A DNA stretch of 64,000 bases, from assembly GCF_000185905.1 (NCBI RefSeq), contig NC_014923.1, forward strand, positions 5,851,501 to 5,915,500. The letters run 5' to 3'. Position numbers and translations under genes: made by a program. A model generated the notes under the pieces. The model was not told where the DNA came from and made no database searches. It worked only from the letters and a program-made list of their open reading frames with translations. This DNA comes from Mesorhizobium ciceri biovar biserrulae WSM1271 (GTDB lineage: Bacteria > Pseudomonadota > Alphaproteobacteria > Rhizobiales > Rhizobiaceae). Position 1 is the first letter of the stretch. Each line of letters begins with the position of its first letter. This document shows positions 17,346-26,067 of this stretch, one piece after another.

Positions 17346-19471
17346 GCGAATTCGATTTTCGCCCAACGCTGAATGCGCCCGACGATGACCCCCATCTTTG
17401 GCTTGAAGATGTAGAAGGCGAACGGGCACTTGCGTGGACCGCCAGCCAGTCGGCAAAGACCCTGAAGCACTTCGCGGGAACGCAGTTCGAGCGCGACCGG
17501 GCGGTGCTTAGAGTGATGTTCGACCGTTTCGACAGGATTCCGCTTGTCACGCGCCGCGGTCAGTACCTCTATAATTTCTGGCAAGATGCCGGAAACCCGC
17601 GCGGACAATGGCGCCGAACCACCCTTGCCGCCTACATGAAGGCGGATCCCCAGTGGGAGCTACTGGTCGATCTGGACGCCCTGGCCGCTAGCGACGGAGA
17701 AGACTGGATCTGGGGCGGCGCGTCGATCGAGCCTGAGACGCGCGAAAGAGCCGTCTTGCGCCTGTCGCGCGGGGGCAGCGACGCGGTCGTGCATCGCGAA
17801 TTCGACCTTAGCTCTTTGAGCATTGTCGCGGACGGGTTTAATCTCCCAGAGGCCAAGGGCGGGATAAATTGGCTCGACCCTGACACGCTTCTGCTTTTCA
17901 GTGCGCTTGGCCATGGCATGGCCACCCGCTCCGGATTCGCGCGGACCTTGCGGTTGTGGAAGCGTGGCGCCGATCCCCTCACCGCGCCGGTAATCTTCAG
18001 GACGGGTTCCGAATCCCTAAGCGTGTCTGGTCATATGGATCACACGGTCGAGAACGAGCGCCTTTGGTTCATCGAGAATACTGGCTTCTTCAAGCAGATA
18101 GTCCAAATCGGCGACAGGAGCGGGCCGAAGCTTGAGATCAACCTTCCTCGGGATGCCTGGTGGGCCAGCTTCGGTGATTGGCTGGCGGTAAAGCCGCGCA
18201 AGCCCTGGACAGTGAGAGGGACTACCCATCCCGCGGACGCGCTGATCGGCATCTCGCTTTCCTCTTTCATCGGTGGCGAACGCCGTTTCAGCACCCTGTT
18301 TGAACCGGGCGAGAGGCGCTGTCTGCAGTCATTCTTCTGGAATGACGGGAAGCTCATTATCGCCTACCTCGAGAACCTCGCTCCGCGTTTCGAGGTGTTG
18401 ACCCCGGGTCACCAGGAATGGACGCGCCGTGCCCTGGACGCGGTGCCGGCGCAAGGGACCGTCCACCTCTGGTCCCTCGATGCGGCAGATCACGAGACCA
18501 ATGGAGAGGTCTTCGTTTCGGCCCAGGACCCGATCACACCGTCGAAACTGCTCCTACTTGATCTCAATGATGCGCCGCCTCTTGGCGCTCCAGTGGTCCT
18601 GAAGCGCAGCCCGGAGAATTTCGACGCATCCGGACTGGTGGTCACGCGCCACGAGGCAGTCTCAATCGATGATGAATTGATCCCCTATACGCAGGTCGGT
18701 CCGGCGAACGGGAACGGAGATGCCCCGGTTCACCTTTCCGCATATGGCGGGTTCGGCATATCGCTCCTGCCCCACTACAACTCGTCGCTCGGCAAGCTGT
18801 GGCTCGAACGCGGCGGCACGTGTGTGGTGGCAAATATCCGCGGGGGCGGCGAGTTCGGCACCCGCTGGCATGATGCCGGGCGGAGGGAGGGCAAGCGTCT
18901 CGCCCATGACGATTTCGCCGCCGTAGCAGCCGACCTCGTGCGAAGGGGCATCACACTGCCGAGGCGGATTGCCGCCGAAGGCGGCTCGAACGGCGGCCTG
19001 CTGATTGCCAACATGCTTACCCGCTATCCTGAGCATTTCGGCGCGCTGTTCTGCACGGTTCCGCTTATCGACATGCGCCGCTACACCAAGCTCTTGGCCG
19101 GCGCGAGCTGGATCGACGAATATGGCGATCCGGAGAAGGCTGAGGATTGGGCTTTCCTGAAGGAACTCTCCGCCTATCACGCCGCCACGCCGGGACAGCC
19201 CTATCCGCCGATGCTGCTCGCCACCACGAAGCGGGACGACCGCGTTCACCCGGGCCACGCGCGCAAGATGACCGCAAAGCTGCAGGCCCTCGGCTATCCG
19301 GCTTATTTCTACGAGCCCGTCGCAGGCGGGCACGGCCACGGTAAGGACAATCGGGAGCGCGCTGCATTCATCAGTCTTGGCATCAATTTCCTTCGTAGCG
19401 CGATCGGCTGGCACGCCGATAGCTTTCACAAAGGATCGGGAACCCGAGGAGGGCGAACTTCGGATGACTGA
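17342..19471 (+). CDS. Prolyl oligopeptidase family serine peptidase (S9A)
   Basis: 709 residues, about the usual length. The N-terminal part holds the DPHLWLEDVEGERAL start and a beta-propeller, and the C-terminal hydrolase carries Ser549 in GGSNGG, Asp632/633 in KRDDRVHPG and His664 in GGHGHG. The conserved GGFG and NIRGGGEFG regions of this family are present. The enzyme cleaves short peptides after proline, normally in the cytoplasm. It starts inside the stop of the 33-residue peptide gene (ATGA) and is under a NifA-type promoter. The C-terminal end is duplicated downstream (19816-20080), followed each time by an OmpW-like start, so peptidase and OmpW genes formed one unit that later duplicated. 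Confidence 0.9.
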   Translation: MSEFDFRPTLNAPDDDPHLWLEDVEGERALAWTASQSAKTLKHFAGTQFERDRAVLRVMFDRFDRIPLVTRRGQYLYNFWQDAGNPRGQWRRTTLAAYMKADPQWELLVDLDALAASDGEDWIWGGASIEPETRERAVLRLSRGGSDAVVHREFDLSSLSIVADGFNLPEAKGGINWLDPDTLLLFSALGHGMATRSGFARTLRLWKRGADPLTAPVIFRTGSESLSVSGHMDHTVENERLWFIENTGFFKQIVQIGDRSGPKLEINLPRDAWWASFGDWLAVKPRKPWTVRGTTHPADALIGISLSSFIGGERRFSTLFEPGERRCLQSFFWNDGKLIIAYLENLAPRFEVLTPGHQEWTRRALDAVPAQGTVHLWSLDAADHETNGEVFVSAQDPITPSKLLLLDLNDAPPLGAPVVLKRSPENFDASGLVVTRHEAVSIDDELIPYTQVGPANGNGDAPVHLSAYGGFGISLLPHYNSSLGKLWLERGGTCVVANIRGGGEFGTRWHDAGRREGKRLAHDDFAAVAADLVRRGITLPRRIAAEGGSNGGLLIANMLTRYPEHFGALFCTVPLIDMRRYTKLLAGASWIDEYGDPEKAEDWAFLKELSAYHAATPGQPYPPMLLATTKRDDRVHPGHARKMTAKLQALGYPAYFYEPVAGGHGHGKDNRERAAFISLGINFLRSAIGWHADSFHKGSGTRGGRTSDD

Positions 19472-19608
19472 GTACAGGTCGATGACTGCGAGAACGGTGG
19501 AAATAATGCGAGGACGGTTTGTGCAAAGCGCGCTCGCACGCTCTCGATCTCAATCAATGCAGTCTACCATTTTCTGAAGAGCAAGGAGCAATCCATGGGA
19601 TCAAGTAA

Positions 19609-19815
19609 GTGAAACTGGCGCAGGGAGTAGTAACGGCCGTTGTCCTGATGCTGCTGGCACAGCAGGTTGTCGCGACGAGTCATCCACAAGTCCCTGCGCC
19701 TCCCCGCCTCCCCCGTCCCGTTGCGCTTACCCGTGCCCGTCTACGACACCAATCTAGGAGTCAAGCTCTTGGCATATCCGCCTGCGCGCCTCGGGGGACC
19801 ACATTCGGCTAGGTT
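19609..19815 (+). pseudogene. OmpW-like outer-membrane protein, signal-peptide end only
   Basis: Starts with a signal-peptide-like sequence (VVTAVVLMLLAQQVVA) parallel to the one encoded at 20141, including a damaged counterpart of the WQIRLRALG strand near 19770. It is cut short by a repeated peptidase tail. Confidence 0.55.
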
Positions 19816-20080
19816 AATACGGTGCCTATCCGGTTGCTTCTGCGGGACCAGCCCGGGCGGGCACAGCTACGGCAAGGACAATCCGACCCGGGCGCGTTCA
19901 TTGGCTTAGGCGACAATTTGCTTGGCGGCGCGATCGGCTGGCACGCCGGTAACGTTTATGGACGACCGGGAGCACGACGAAAGCAAGACGAACGAAGGAG
20001 CACAGGTCAGGACTGCGACAAAAGCAATAACGCGATCACAGTTGGTCAGAATGCGCGCACAGCTCCATCTATCTTGAAAT
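19816..20080 (+). pseudogene. Second copy of the prolyl oligopeptidase C-terminus
   Basis: Reads GGHSYGKDNPTRA and, with a frameshift, GAIGWHAGNVYG, matching the end of the intact peptidase (GGHGHGKDNRERA, SAIGWHADSFH). Only the last 60 or so codons remain. It marks a tandem duplication of the peptidase-OmpW unit. Confidence 0.7.
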
Positions 20081-20140
20081 AGACTAGTTGCATAATATTC
20101 GTTAGTTCTGAAGAGCAAGAGATATCAGTCAACAAAGCGA

Positions 20141-20804
20141 ATGAACCTGCGCGGGCAGCAACAGCGGCTGTCGTCCTGATGCTGATCGGACAGCAGGCGG
20201 TCGCGTCAGACCTTCCAGAACCGTGCGGCCCCGACGAGGGTCCTTCGGTCGCGGAATGGCCAAGCCCCTGGCAGATCCGCCTGCGCGCCTTGAGGGTCAT
20301 CACTGGGGGATTCGGGCTACGTCAATGGGTGTCTGGCTCCGGTCTTTCCTATTCGAACACGGTGACGCCTGCACTCGATATTCTCGGACAACGTCGCCGC
20401 CGAACTCATACTCGGCACCACCTATGCCAACATCAATGGCCAACGCTCGATGGGGGCTAGGCAAGGTCGGTAAGGTTTGGCTGCTGCCGCCCGCGCTCAC
20501 ATTCCAGTATAATTTTGCCGATTTCGGCGCCTTCAAACCCTATGTCGGCGCCGGCGTGAACTATACGATCCTTTATCATCAGGAAGCCGGCAGCGCCGAT
20601 GATCTCAAGGTCAAGAACACCTTCGGCACCGCGCTGCAGGTCGGGTTCGACTACAAGCTCGACCAGCACTGGGGCGTCAGCTTCGACGTGAAGAAGCTTT
20701 TCCTGGAGCCGGACTTCGAAGTCACCGTGGCCGGTAACAAGCTGACGGGGAAAGCGGAGCTCGATTCCTGGCTGATCGGCGCAGGTGTCACGTACCGATT
20801 CTGA
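20141..20804 (+). pseudogene. OmpW family outer-membrane protein, frameshifted
   Basis: The last 115 codons are in one frame and give typical OmpW strands: KVWLLPPALTFQYNF, FGAFKPYVGAGVNYTI, FGTALQVGFDYKLDQHWG, FDVKKLFLEPDF and WLIGAGVTYRF at the end. The signal peptide start at 20141 and the first strands (WQIRLRA, SNTVTPALDI, AAELILGTTYANI) are spread over other frames, so at least two frameshifts break it. Intact OmpW forms an eight-stranded barrel for small hydrophobic molecules. Confidence 0.8.
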
Positions 20805-21134
20805 TAGCGCGGCCTCGTGAGCGCGCTTTTAGCCAACGGCCCCCTCAGGCGCCCGTTAGCGTTCCCCCTTCCTCGGGTTAGTTTCGGTTTCCCGTGACGA
20901 CTTCTGCAGAACGCCCAGCACAAGGACGCCTGTCGAGGTACGCGATCAGCATGCGTCGCGCCCACCTTTGATCAGCACGTCGTAACCTCGACTGTAACGT
21001 CGTAGCGCTGGTTCTCTCAGTCACCTTGCCCGCGAGCCCCGGAACACTCATCGGCAAAGGGTGGCGGCGATAGCTGGTCGCCCCGAGGAAGATCCGTCAG
21101 GCGCTGGCGCCTAGTGCTTACATGAACGGCCACC
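20805..21134. other. Spacer
   Basis: No gene recognised. Confidence 0.35.
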
Positions 21135-21353
21135 TCAGGCCTGTTTGTCGGGCCGTACCAGATCCATGTGGCTGACGCCGAGCGCCAACGCCAGTTCATA
21201 GATCGTGATGATCGTCGGATTTCTTCGGCCCTTCTCCAAACCGCTGATGTACTGCTGGCTGAAGCCGGAAATGTCGGCAAGCTGCTCCTGGGTCAGACGC
21301 TTCCTTTGCCTGATCCGCTGCACATTCCGTCCGATCAACTTGCGCATATCCAT
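21135..21353 (-). CDS. qseC: QseC-like XRE-family repressor
   Basis: 72 residues made almost entirely of a helix-turn-helix of the XRE/Cro type: LIGRNVQRIRQRKRLTQ, EQLADISGFSQQYISGLEKG, RRNPTIITIYELALALGV. ATG at 21353 is preferred over the upstream TTG at 21392. It is transcribed away from a QseM-like gene 110 nt off, the same divergent pairing as qseC-qseM in ICEMlSymR7A, where QseC controls the promoters of both genes and so switches island transfer. The name rests on this arrangement and on the fseA- and traR-like genes nearby; the sequence alone only says small XRE regulator. Confidence 0.7.
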   Translation of the reverse strand: MDMRKLIGRNVQRIRQRKRLTQEQLADISGFSQQYISGLEKGRRNPTIITIYELALALGVSHMDLVRPDKQA

Positions 21354-21463
21354 GCACGCAAGCCACCGGATCAGGCGACTTGAGTTTATCAACTATAATA
21401 TGTAATTCACATTTTGCCGGGAGAGAAGTTCGCCGAGGCGATCATCTGGAGCTAGGATCAGCA
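21354..21463. promoter_or_regulatory. Divergent promoter/operator region between qseC- and qseM-like genes
   Basis: A perfect -10 box TATAAT lies at 21394-21399 pointing rightward, in an AT-rich core (21380-21415) unlike its flanks. Such a spacer should hold the QseC operators. No clean inverted repeat could be assigned by eye. Confidence 0.45.
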
Positions 21464-21730
21464 ATGTTACAGCCTAAATCGGACATGGCGATTGCCGACG
21501 AAGTGCCCTGGTCAGACGGCATCACAGCCTACGACAAGGAGCACTTTACAACCTACATGAGGCTCCTCGATGCATCCGGCGACGATGCTAGCGAAGAGGA
21601 AATGGCACATCTGATCCTCGGCATTGATCCGAGACGAGAACCGGAGCGTGCGAGGAAGGCTGTTCGCAGTCATCTCGACCGTGCAAACTGGGTGATGACA
21701 AGCGGGTACAAGGAATTGTTCGACAGCTGA
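21464..21730 (+). CDS. qseM: QseM-like DUF2285 antiactivator
   Basis: 88 residues with AGGA 7 nt before the ATG. The protein reads DEVPWSDGITAYDKEHFTTY, MRLLDASGDDASEEEMAHLI and LGIDPRREPERARKAVRSHL, a stand-alone DUF2285 helix-turn-helix domain ending GYKELFDS. In ICEMlSymR7A, QseM is a small DUF2285 protein that binds both TraR and FseA and blocks transfer. Here a TraR-like gene lies 0.5 kb to the right and an FseA-like gene 10 kb to the left, so the same circuit is likely. DUF2285 also occurs in other plasmid regulators, which is the main alternative. Confidence 0.75.
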   Translation: MLQPKSDMAIADEVPWSDGITAYDKEHFTTYMRLLDASGDDASEEEMAHLILGIDPRREPERARKAVRSHLDRANWVMTSGYKELFDS

Positions 21731-22228
21731 GAAATTGCGCAGTGCTCGCCCAGTGGCCGCCACTGCTTCGGCTACAGCCCCCTCCTCGGCGCCTGATCAG
21801 GCATCCAGGAACGGCCAACGGCAGCCTCAATTCGGTTCATGGGCATCGTTTTGGCCGGTTGGGGGTCTGATGCGACAAAAGGATCGCGTCCGTTTGGATG
21901 GGCAGTAGCCACAGCAGCACGTCATCGAGTGCCGCTCCTCCCACGAGTAAGTGTAGGTTTTCGGTGAAGCTGGATATTCAAATACCCGGTGCCCGCCACG
22001 GTTGACGCTTTGCGTCAGCAGTATGGGGCGAGCTATCCTCATAACCATGCAACGCGGACTAGCGTCGGAACGAGACGCCGACTGAGTCCTTTGAGTGCAA
22101 AGTGTGACGGGAATATACGACTGCATCGCGCCTGACTACGCCGGGCGGAACAAAGGGTCTCAGCATCCCTTCGCCGCTGTTAAAATGCTGCGACCGATGG
22201 CCCGAGCACAGCGGACCAAAAGAGCTAC
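21731..22228. other. Spacer between qseM- and traR-like genes
   Basis: No gene is recognised. In particular, no LuxI-type autoinducer synthase is present on either side of the traR-like gene. Confidence 0.4.
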
Positions 22229-22966
22229 TCAGAGGATCGAGCTCCCTTGGGACCCCAAAAGGGCTATGGCCTGATTTTGCGTGCGCACGCCCAGCTTCTT
22301 CTTGGCATTCTCCAAATGGAATGCGATGGTGCGCGGCTTAATGCCCAAGATGCGGCCGGTTACCCAGGCCGAATTGCCGCGCGCTGCCGACCGCAGGCAC
22401 ATATATTCGCGCGATGTCAGCAAGATCCCATCCACGGTTCGATCGCCCGGCAGTTTGCGGCGAACGCAGCGATGAAAGCAGGTGGCCATCAGCTGAAGAG
22501 CTTGTTCGTACCGCTCGATGACCCGAAGAAATACTGGACGAGGCTCATCGGCGGCGAACGTAACCGCGGCAGTGCGGCCTCGTAGATCGACGATTGGGAT
22601 CGTCAATCCGCAGCGGATGCTGAATCGGGCCGCCTCATCAAATAGCTGCTGTTGAGCCGGCGACATCTTACCGCCCCACAAATCCGACCCCCATTGAAAC
22701 GGGCGGCCGCCATTTCGAGCACGCAAGATGACAGGATCGAGCTTCTCATACTGATTTTCCAGATACTGCATGGCCCAGCGAGGTGGGTAATTCGAAATTA
22801 GCTTTGGCTTGCCGGAAGGCAGTGATGGCAAAGACAGGTACGCAAAAGAGAGTAGGTCAAATCTTGCGGCCGCCTCAGCCAAGGCTTCCCGGAAATCTGC
22901 TTCATCGACACTCTGTGACAGTCTTTCAAGGAATGTCTCGAAAACAAGTGGCATGTCCCTCGTCAT
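22229..22966 (-). CDS. traR: LuxR/TraR-type quorum-sensing regulator
   Basis: About 245 residues from the ATG at 22966. The N-terminal autoinducer-binding domain holds the usual ligand residues in order: Trp64 and Tyr68 (YPPRWAMQYLE), Asp77 (KLDPVI) and Trp92 (FQWGS). The C-terminal LuxR helix-turn-helix reads LTSREYMCLRSAARGNSAW and GIKPRTIAFHLENAKKKLGV. Such proteins bind an acyl-homoserine lactone and then activate tra promoters. With the QseM/QseC-like pair beside it, the symbiosis-island transfer role is most likely. No cognate synthase is in the window, so the signal must come from elsewhere in the genome or from other cells. An upstream in-frame start at 23035 has no better ribosome binding site. 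Confidence 0.8.
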   Translation of the reverse strand: MTRDMPLVFETFLERLSQSVDEADFREALAEAAARFDLLSFAYLSLPSLPSGKPKLISNYPPRWAMQYLENQYEKLDPVILRARNGGRPFQWGSDLWGGKMSPAQQQLFDEAARFSIRCGLTIPIVDLRGRTAAVTFAADEPRPVFLRVIERYEQALQLMATCFHRCVRRKLPGDRTVDGILLTSREYMCLRSAARGNSAWVTGRILGIKPRTIAFHLENAKKKLGVRTQNQAIALLGSQGSSIL

Positions 22967-23625
22967 AGTCGCGCTCGCTTCTTCCTCTTTCTGCACGCCT
23001 CCCGGCCGCGGCGTGCATGGCCGGACAACTGTCATTGACTTCGCAGGCGTCGCGGAGGCTGATCAGCAGATGTGGCCACACTGGGTTTGAGATGTGAGAA
23101 TTCACCGCCGCGATTGTTCTGCTGCGATCGATGATTGAGGACGATATCTTCGGCGTGGCCGCTCCGTTGAACGGTAGGGATGGCGCGCTGCAATGGTGTA
23201 AAGTCGCGTCTAAGTTCGATCTGCATCCCAACACGCAAATCATCTTTGAACGCCTGATTTCCGGCCGCCCATAATGATCGTGATGGGGTGAATCAAAAAG
23301 GGCGCCCTGCCGGCGGGGAGGTACACCGGCAGGGCGCGCCGCACAAAGGCCCTGGTTGTTGGGGGACAGGACAGTGGCGGCAGAACTGGTTCGGTTACAA
23401 CTTGCGAGTAAAGTGGTCCGGAGCATGCTCAGGATCAGATGTCTGGAATTCAACTATTTGGGTTTGCTCGGCGCAACAGAATGCAGTCAAGCCCAGCATC
23501 ACCCAAGGACAGCCCCTGACGCAGCCAGATCTTTACTACTGGTCCGTGCAGAGTTTTCACGGGATGATATGACAGCATTCTGGCACATGGTCATGCCAGT
23601 GCTCAATCCCGTCGCCTTTGGAAGA
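22967..23625. other. Intergenic region with a strong hairpin
   Basis: Contains the inverted repeat at 23302-23337. No gene is recognised. Confidence 0.4.
23302..23337. terminator. 12-bp perfect inverted repeat
   Basis: GCGCCCTGCCGG (23302-23313) and CCGGCAGGGCGC (23326-23337) around a 12-nt loop. It lies upstream of the traR-like gene and downstream of the aminotransferase gene with respect to leftward transcription, so it could end the aminotransferase transcript. No T-run follows. Confidence 0.4.
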
Positions 23626-25032
23626 TCATACGGCACCCTCAGCCTTCAGCGCGCGATATGTGGCATCGACTGATTTCGCGGTCGCACCGACGATGATGTC
23701 GATCTCTTTTCGGGTAATGATCAGAGGTGGCGCATAGCCGAGGATGTCGCCATGCGGCATGGCCCGTCCGATCACACCATTTTCAAACAGAGCAGCTGCA
23801 GTGCGCACCCCGACCTGAAGGTCAGGATCGAATGGTATCCTTTGTTTCGGGTCCCGCATCATCTCTACCGCGGATAGGATACCCACTCCGCGAACTTCGC
23901 CGACGATGGGATGTCCCGCCAGTTCGGCTTTCATGCGGGCCTGCCAGTACGGTCCGACATCCTTCACATGTTCCAGGATGTTTCTTTCTTTTAGCAGTCG
24001 AATATTGGCAAGCGCGGCCGCAGCACAAAGCGTGTGACCGGAATATGTCCATCCATGGCCAAGTGCGCCGTGCTTCTCGGTTCCTTGTTCCAAAACCGAC
24101 CAGACTCGCTCGCCAATGATTGACCCGGATATAGGGAGGTAGGCGGAACTCAAACCCTTGGCGATCGTCACGAAATCCGGGCGCATGTCGTACAGGTGGG
24201 AACCGAACTTCTCGCCGGTTCGCGCGAAGCCGCAGACCACTTCATCGGCAATGAGGAGGATATCGTACTTGTCGAGCACCGCTTGAATGGCCGTCCAGTA
24301 CCCTGTGGGGGGCGGCACAATACCTCCTGTTCCAAGTACCGGCTCTCCGATAAAAGCCGCAACAGTCTCGGGGCCTTCGGTCAGGATCAACGCCTCAAGC
24401 TCATCGGCACAGCGCTGGGAGAACGCTTCCTCGATCTCCCCGGTACGCGCTTGGCGATAGTAGTGCGGCGTCGTTGTATGGCGCACCAAATCCAGGGGCA
24501 AGTCGAAGAAATTATGGAAGAAGGGAAGCCCCGTCAGGCTACCGGTGACCAATCCAGATCCGTGATAGCCACGATTTCGTGAAATGATCTTTTTCTTTTC
24601 GGGCCGACAGAGGATGTTATTATAGTACCAGACCAGCTTGATGTTGGTTTCGTTGGCATCGGAACCGGATAGGCCAAAATAGACCCGTCGCATGTTCCGT
24701 CCGAAATACTCAACTATCGCCTCTGCCAAAAGGGCGACCGGCTCCGTCCCCTGGCTGGCATAGACGTGTGCGAACGGCAGCTCATGCGCTTGCCGGGCGA
24801 TAGCCTCGGCAATTTCCGTGCATCCATATCCCATGTTGACGCAGTAGAGCCCTCCGAAACCGTCGAGGCTCTTCCTGCCTTCGGTATCCCAGATGTAGAC
24901 GCCTTCTGCACCGGCCATAATCCGATTTGGGGTCTCGCCTCGGCTGTGCTTGGCCAGATGGGTAGACGGATGAAAGACGAAGCTTCGATCCTTCTCCCGG
25001 AGTTGCTCGGTTCCCAGATTGCTCAAGCGCAT
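23626..25032 (-). CDS. Class III (omega) aminotransferase, PLP-dependent
   Basis: 468 residues from ATG 25032, which follows AGGAGAGGAAC. The fold-type I pattern is complete: FGLSGSDANETNIKLVWYYN, NRGYHGSGLVTGSLTG (cofactor phosphate region), ILLIADEVVCGFARTG with the PLP-binding Asp, and the Schiff-base lysine in TIAKGLSSAYLP. The family includes GABA-pyruvate, putrescine-pyruvate and beta-alanine transaminases that take amino groups from omega-amino compounds. It lies leftward and separate from its neighbours. A link to the succinate-semialdehyde-type dehydrogenase at 6.4 kb (GABA use) is plausible but not shown by position. The exact donor cannot be read from the sequence. Confidence 0.85.
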   Translation of the reverse strand: MRLSNLGTEQLREKDRSFVFHPSTHLAKHSRGETPNRIMAGAEGVYIWDTEGRKSLDGFGGLYCVNMGYGCTEIAEAIARQAHELPFAHVYASQGTEPVALLAEAIVEYFGRNMRRVYFGLSGSDANETNIKLVWYYNNILCRPEKKKIISRNRGYHGSGLVTGSLTGLPFFHNFFDLPLDLVRHTTTPHYYRQARTGEIEEAFSQRCADELEALILTEGPETVAAFIGEPVLGTGGIVPPPTGYWTAIQAVLDKYDILLIADEVVCGFARTGEKFGSHLYDMRPDFVTIAKGLSSAYLPISGSIIGERVWSVLEQGTEKHGALGHGWTYSGHTLCAAAALANIRLLKERNILEHVKDVGPYWQARMKAELAGHPIVGEVRGVGILSAVEMMRDPKQRIPFDPDLQVGVRTAAALFENGVIGRAMPHGDILGYAPPLIITRKEIDIIVGATAKSVDATYRALKAEGAV

Positions 25033-25204
25033 GTTCCTCTCCTCGCAACACACTGGCGGAGGCACTCGGCCGGCCAGCTCATTGGCAAGCAGTATACCGG
25101 AAAGACGGCTCGAATTTCGCGGGAATGGATGTTTTTTGCAGACGAATTCGCGGAATCGGGATCAGATGCCGTGGAAATCAGCTGAGCTGTGTACCTTTGC
25201 CTGG
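25033..25204. other. Upstream region of the aminotransferase
   Basis: A GG-N10-GC spacing exists at about 25073-25095 on the minus strand, but it lacks the TTGGCAC core, so no promoter is called. Confidence 0.3.
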
Positions 25205-25606
25205 ACTGGGCCCGTTTGGACCGGACAGTCGGCTAATGTGGGAGGCTTGGGGGTATCGTCAAGCACAGGCGGCTGACGACTATCGACGGATTGAATTGCA
25301 GCGGCTGCGGTGGGATCGGTCGAATCTTTGGAGTTCAGAAGTGCGGGGGCTTGAAGAGCGCGTTCGCGACCTCGAGCGGCTTCTCGGCCGCAAGACCATG
25401 CAAGTGGAGATCCTCAAGGACGCGCTGGCCGGGTCGGACTCAAAATAAACCGACTTGCGGCGCTTGTTGCAGCCGAGTGACAGTTCCCGATGAAGGCCGT
25501 TGCCGAGACCCCGCGGTGGCGCGGCCCATCTCCATGACAAGGGTGCGTCGCCCGGTGAAGCCGCGCGGGCCTTATCGCAAACGCGTCCGCGGCTCCAGGA
25601 CCTACT
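25205..25606 (+). mobile_element. IS3-family (IS2-like) transposase remnant, orfA-orfB junction
   Basis: An orfA C-terminus with the leucine-zipper-like block LEERVRDLERLLGRKTMQVE and ILKDALAG is followed by a damaged orfB start (MKAVAETPRW..., VKPRGPYRKR). Only the middle of the element remains. It abuts the 3' end of the DUF6527 gene. Confidence 0.65.
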
Positions 25607-26062
25607 CTAGAGTTTTCTTGCATATATGTCTGGTCGGGCTCGCCAAGGCTCGACACCGGTGTCTTCACACCAATAGACCCTTCCGTCGCTGAGCCAGAAA
25701 TGGCTCAGGCATCCTTTGGTTCTCCAAACGGAGGGATGCAACGTTGGCCGGCCCTCCAGGCTCACCTCAATGCGCCACCTGGGGTTATGCGGCGCGTGGG
25801 TTGGCAATGAAACCACATCCCCACACCCACAGGGACACCTAAAGAGTGCCCAGTATGGTCGGCCTTTATGCACGACGCTGATGAAATGTCCCGGCCGAAC
25901 CGCGTCATTCGGGGGCGTTTTTTCAACCACATCATTGCGAGCGAAAGATACGTCCGCGAGCGATGCCTCAGAAGGAACTCCGTCCGCCGGTGTTTTTGGA
26001 CCACGTGGACCGAGAATGATTTCCTCTACCCACCGTAGGAAACTTAACAACCAAGACCACAT
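25607..26062 (-). CDS. DUF6527 family protein of a ubiquitin-like operon
   Basis: 151 residues from ATG 26062, which lies 5 nt after the stop of the JAB-E1 gene. It starts with a short hydrophobic stretch (MWSWLLSFLRWVEEIILG), then the conserved metal-binding-like motif FRCPCGCGDVVSL, the block HNPRWRIEVSLEGRPTLHPS and SHFWLSDGRVYWCE. DUF6527 proteins recur beside bacterial E1/E2/ubiquitin-like genes; their function is unknown. An IS3 remnant touches the C-terminal end, so the last residues may not be original. It is the last gene of a leftward four-gene operon. Confidence 0.75.
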   Translation of the reverse strand: MWSWLLSFLRWVEEIILGPRGPKTPADGVPSEASLADVSFARNDVVEKTPPNDAVRPGHFISVVHKGRPYWALFRCPCGCGDVVSLPTHAPHNPRWRIEVSLEGRPTLHPSVWRTKGCLSHFWLSDGRVYWCEDTGVEPWRARPDIYARKL

Positions 26063-26067
26063 GCGAA

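Larger units (their letters stand above)
15765..17480. repeat. Segmental duplication, copy B
   Basis: Counterpart of the block at 10390-12078, with the same gene order. Here the peptidase is complete, while the fseA-like part is decayed. The reverse is true in copy A. Confidence 0.75.

Noticed and set aside
19405-19425. CTGGCACG...GC inside the peptidase 3' end
   Set aside because: It is part of conserved coding sequence (IGWHAD) and no activator site is present.
18662-19429. 255-codon minus-strand frame
   Set aside because: Shadow of the prolyl oligopeptidase gene in GC-rich DNA.
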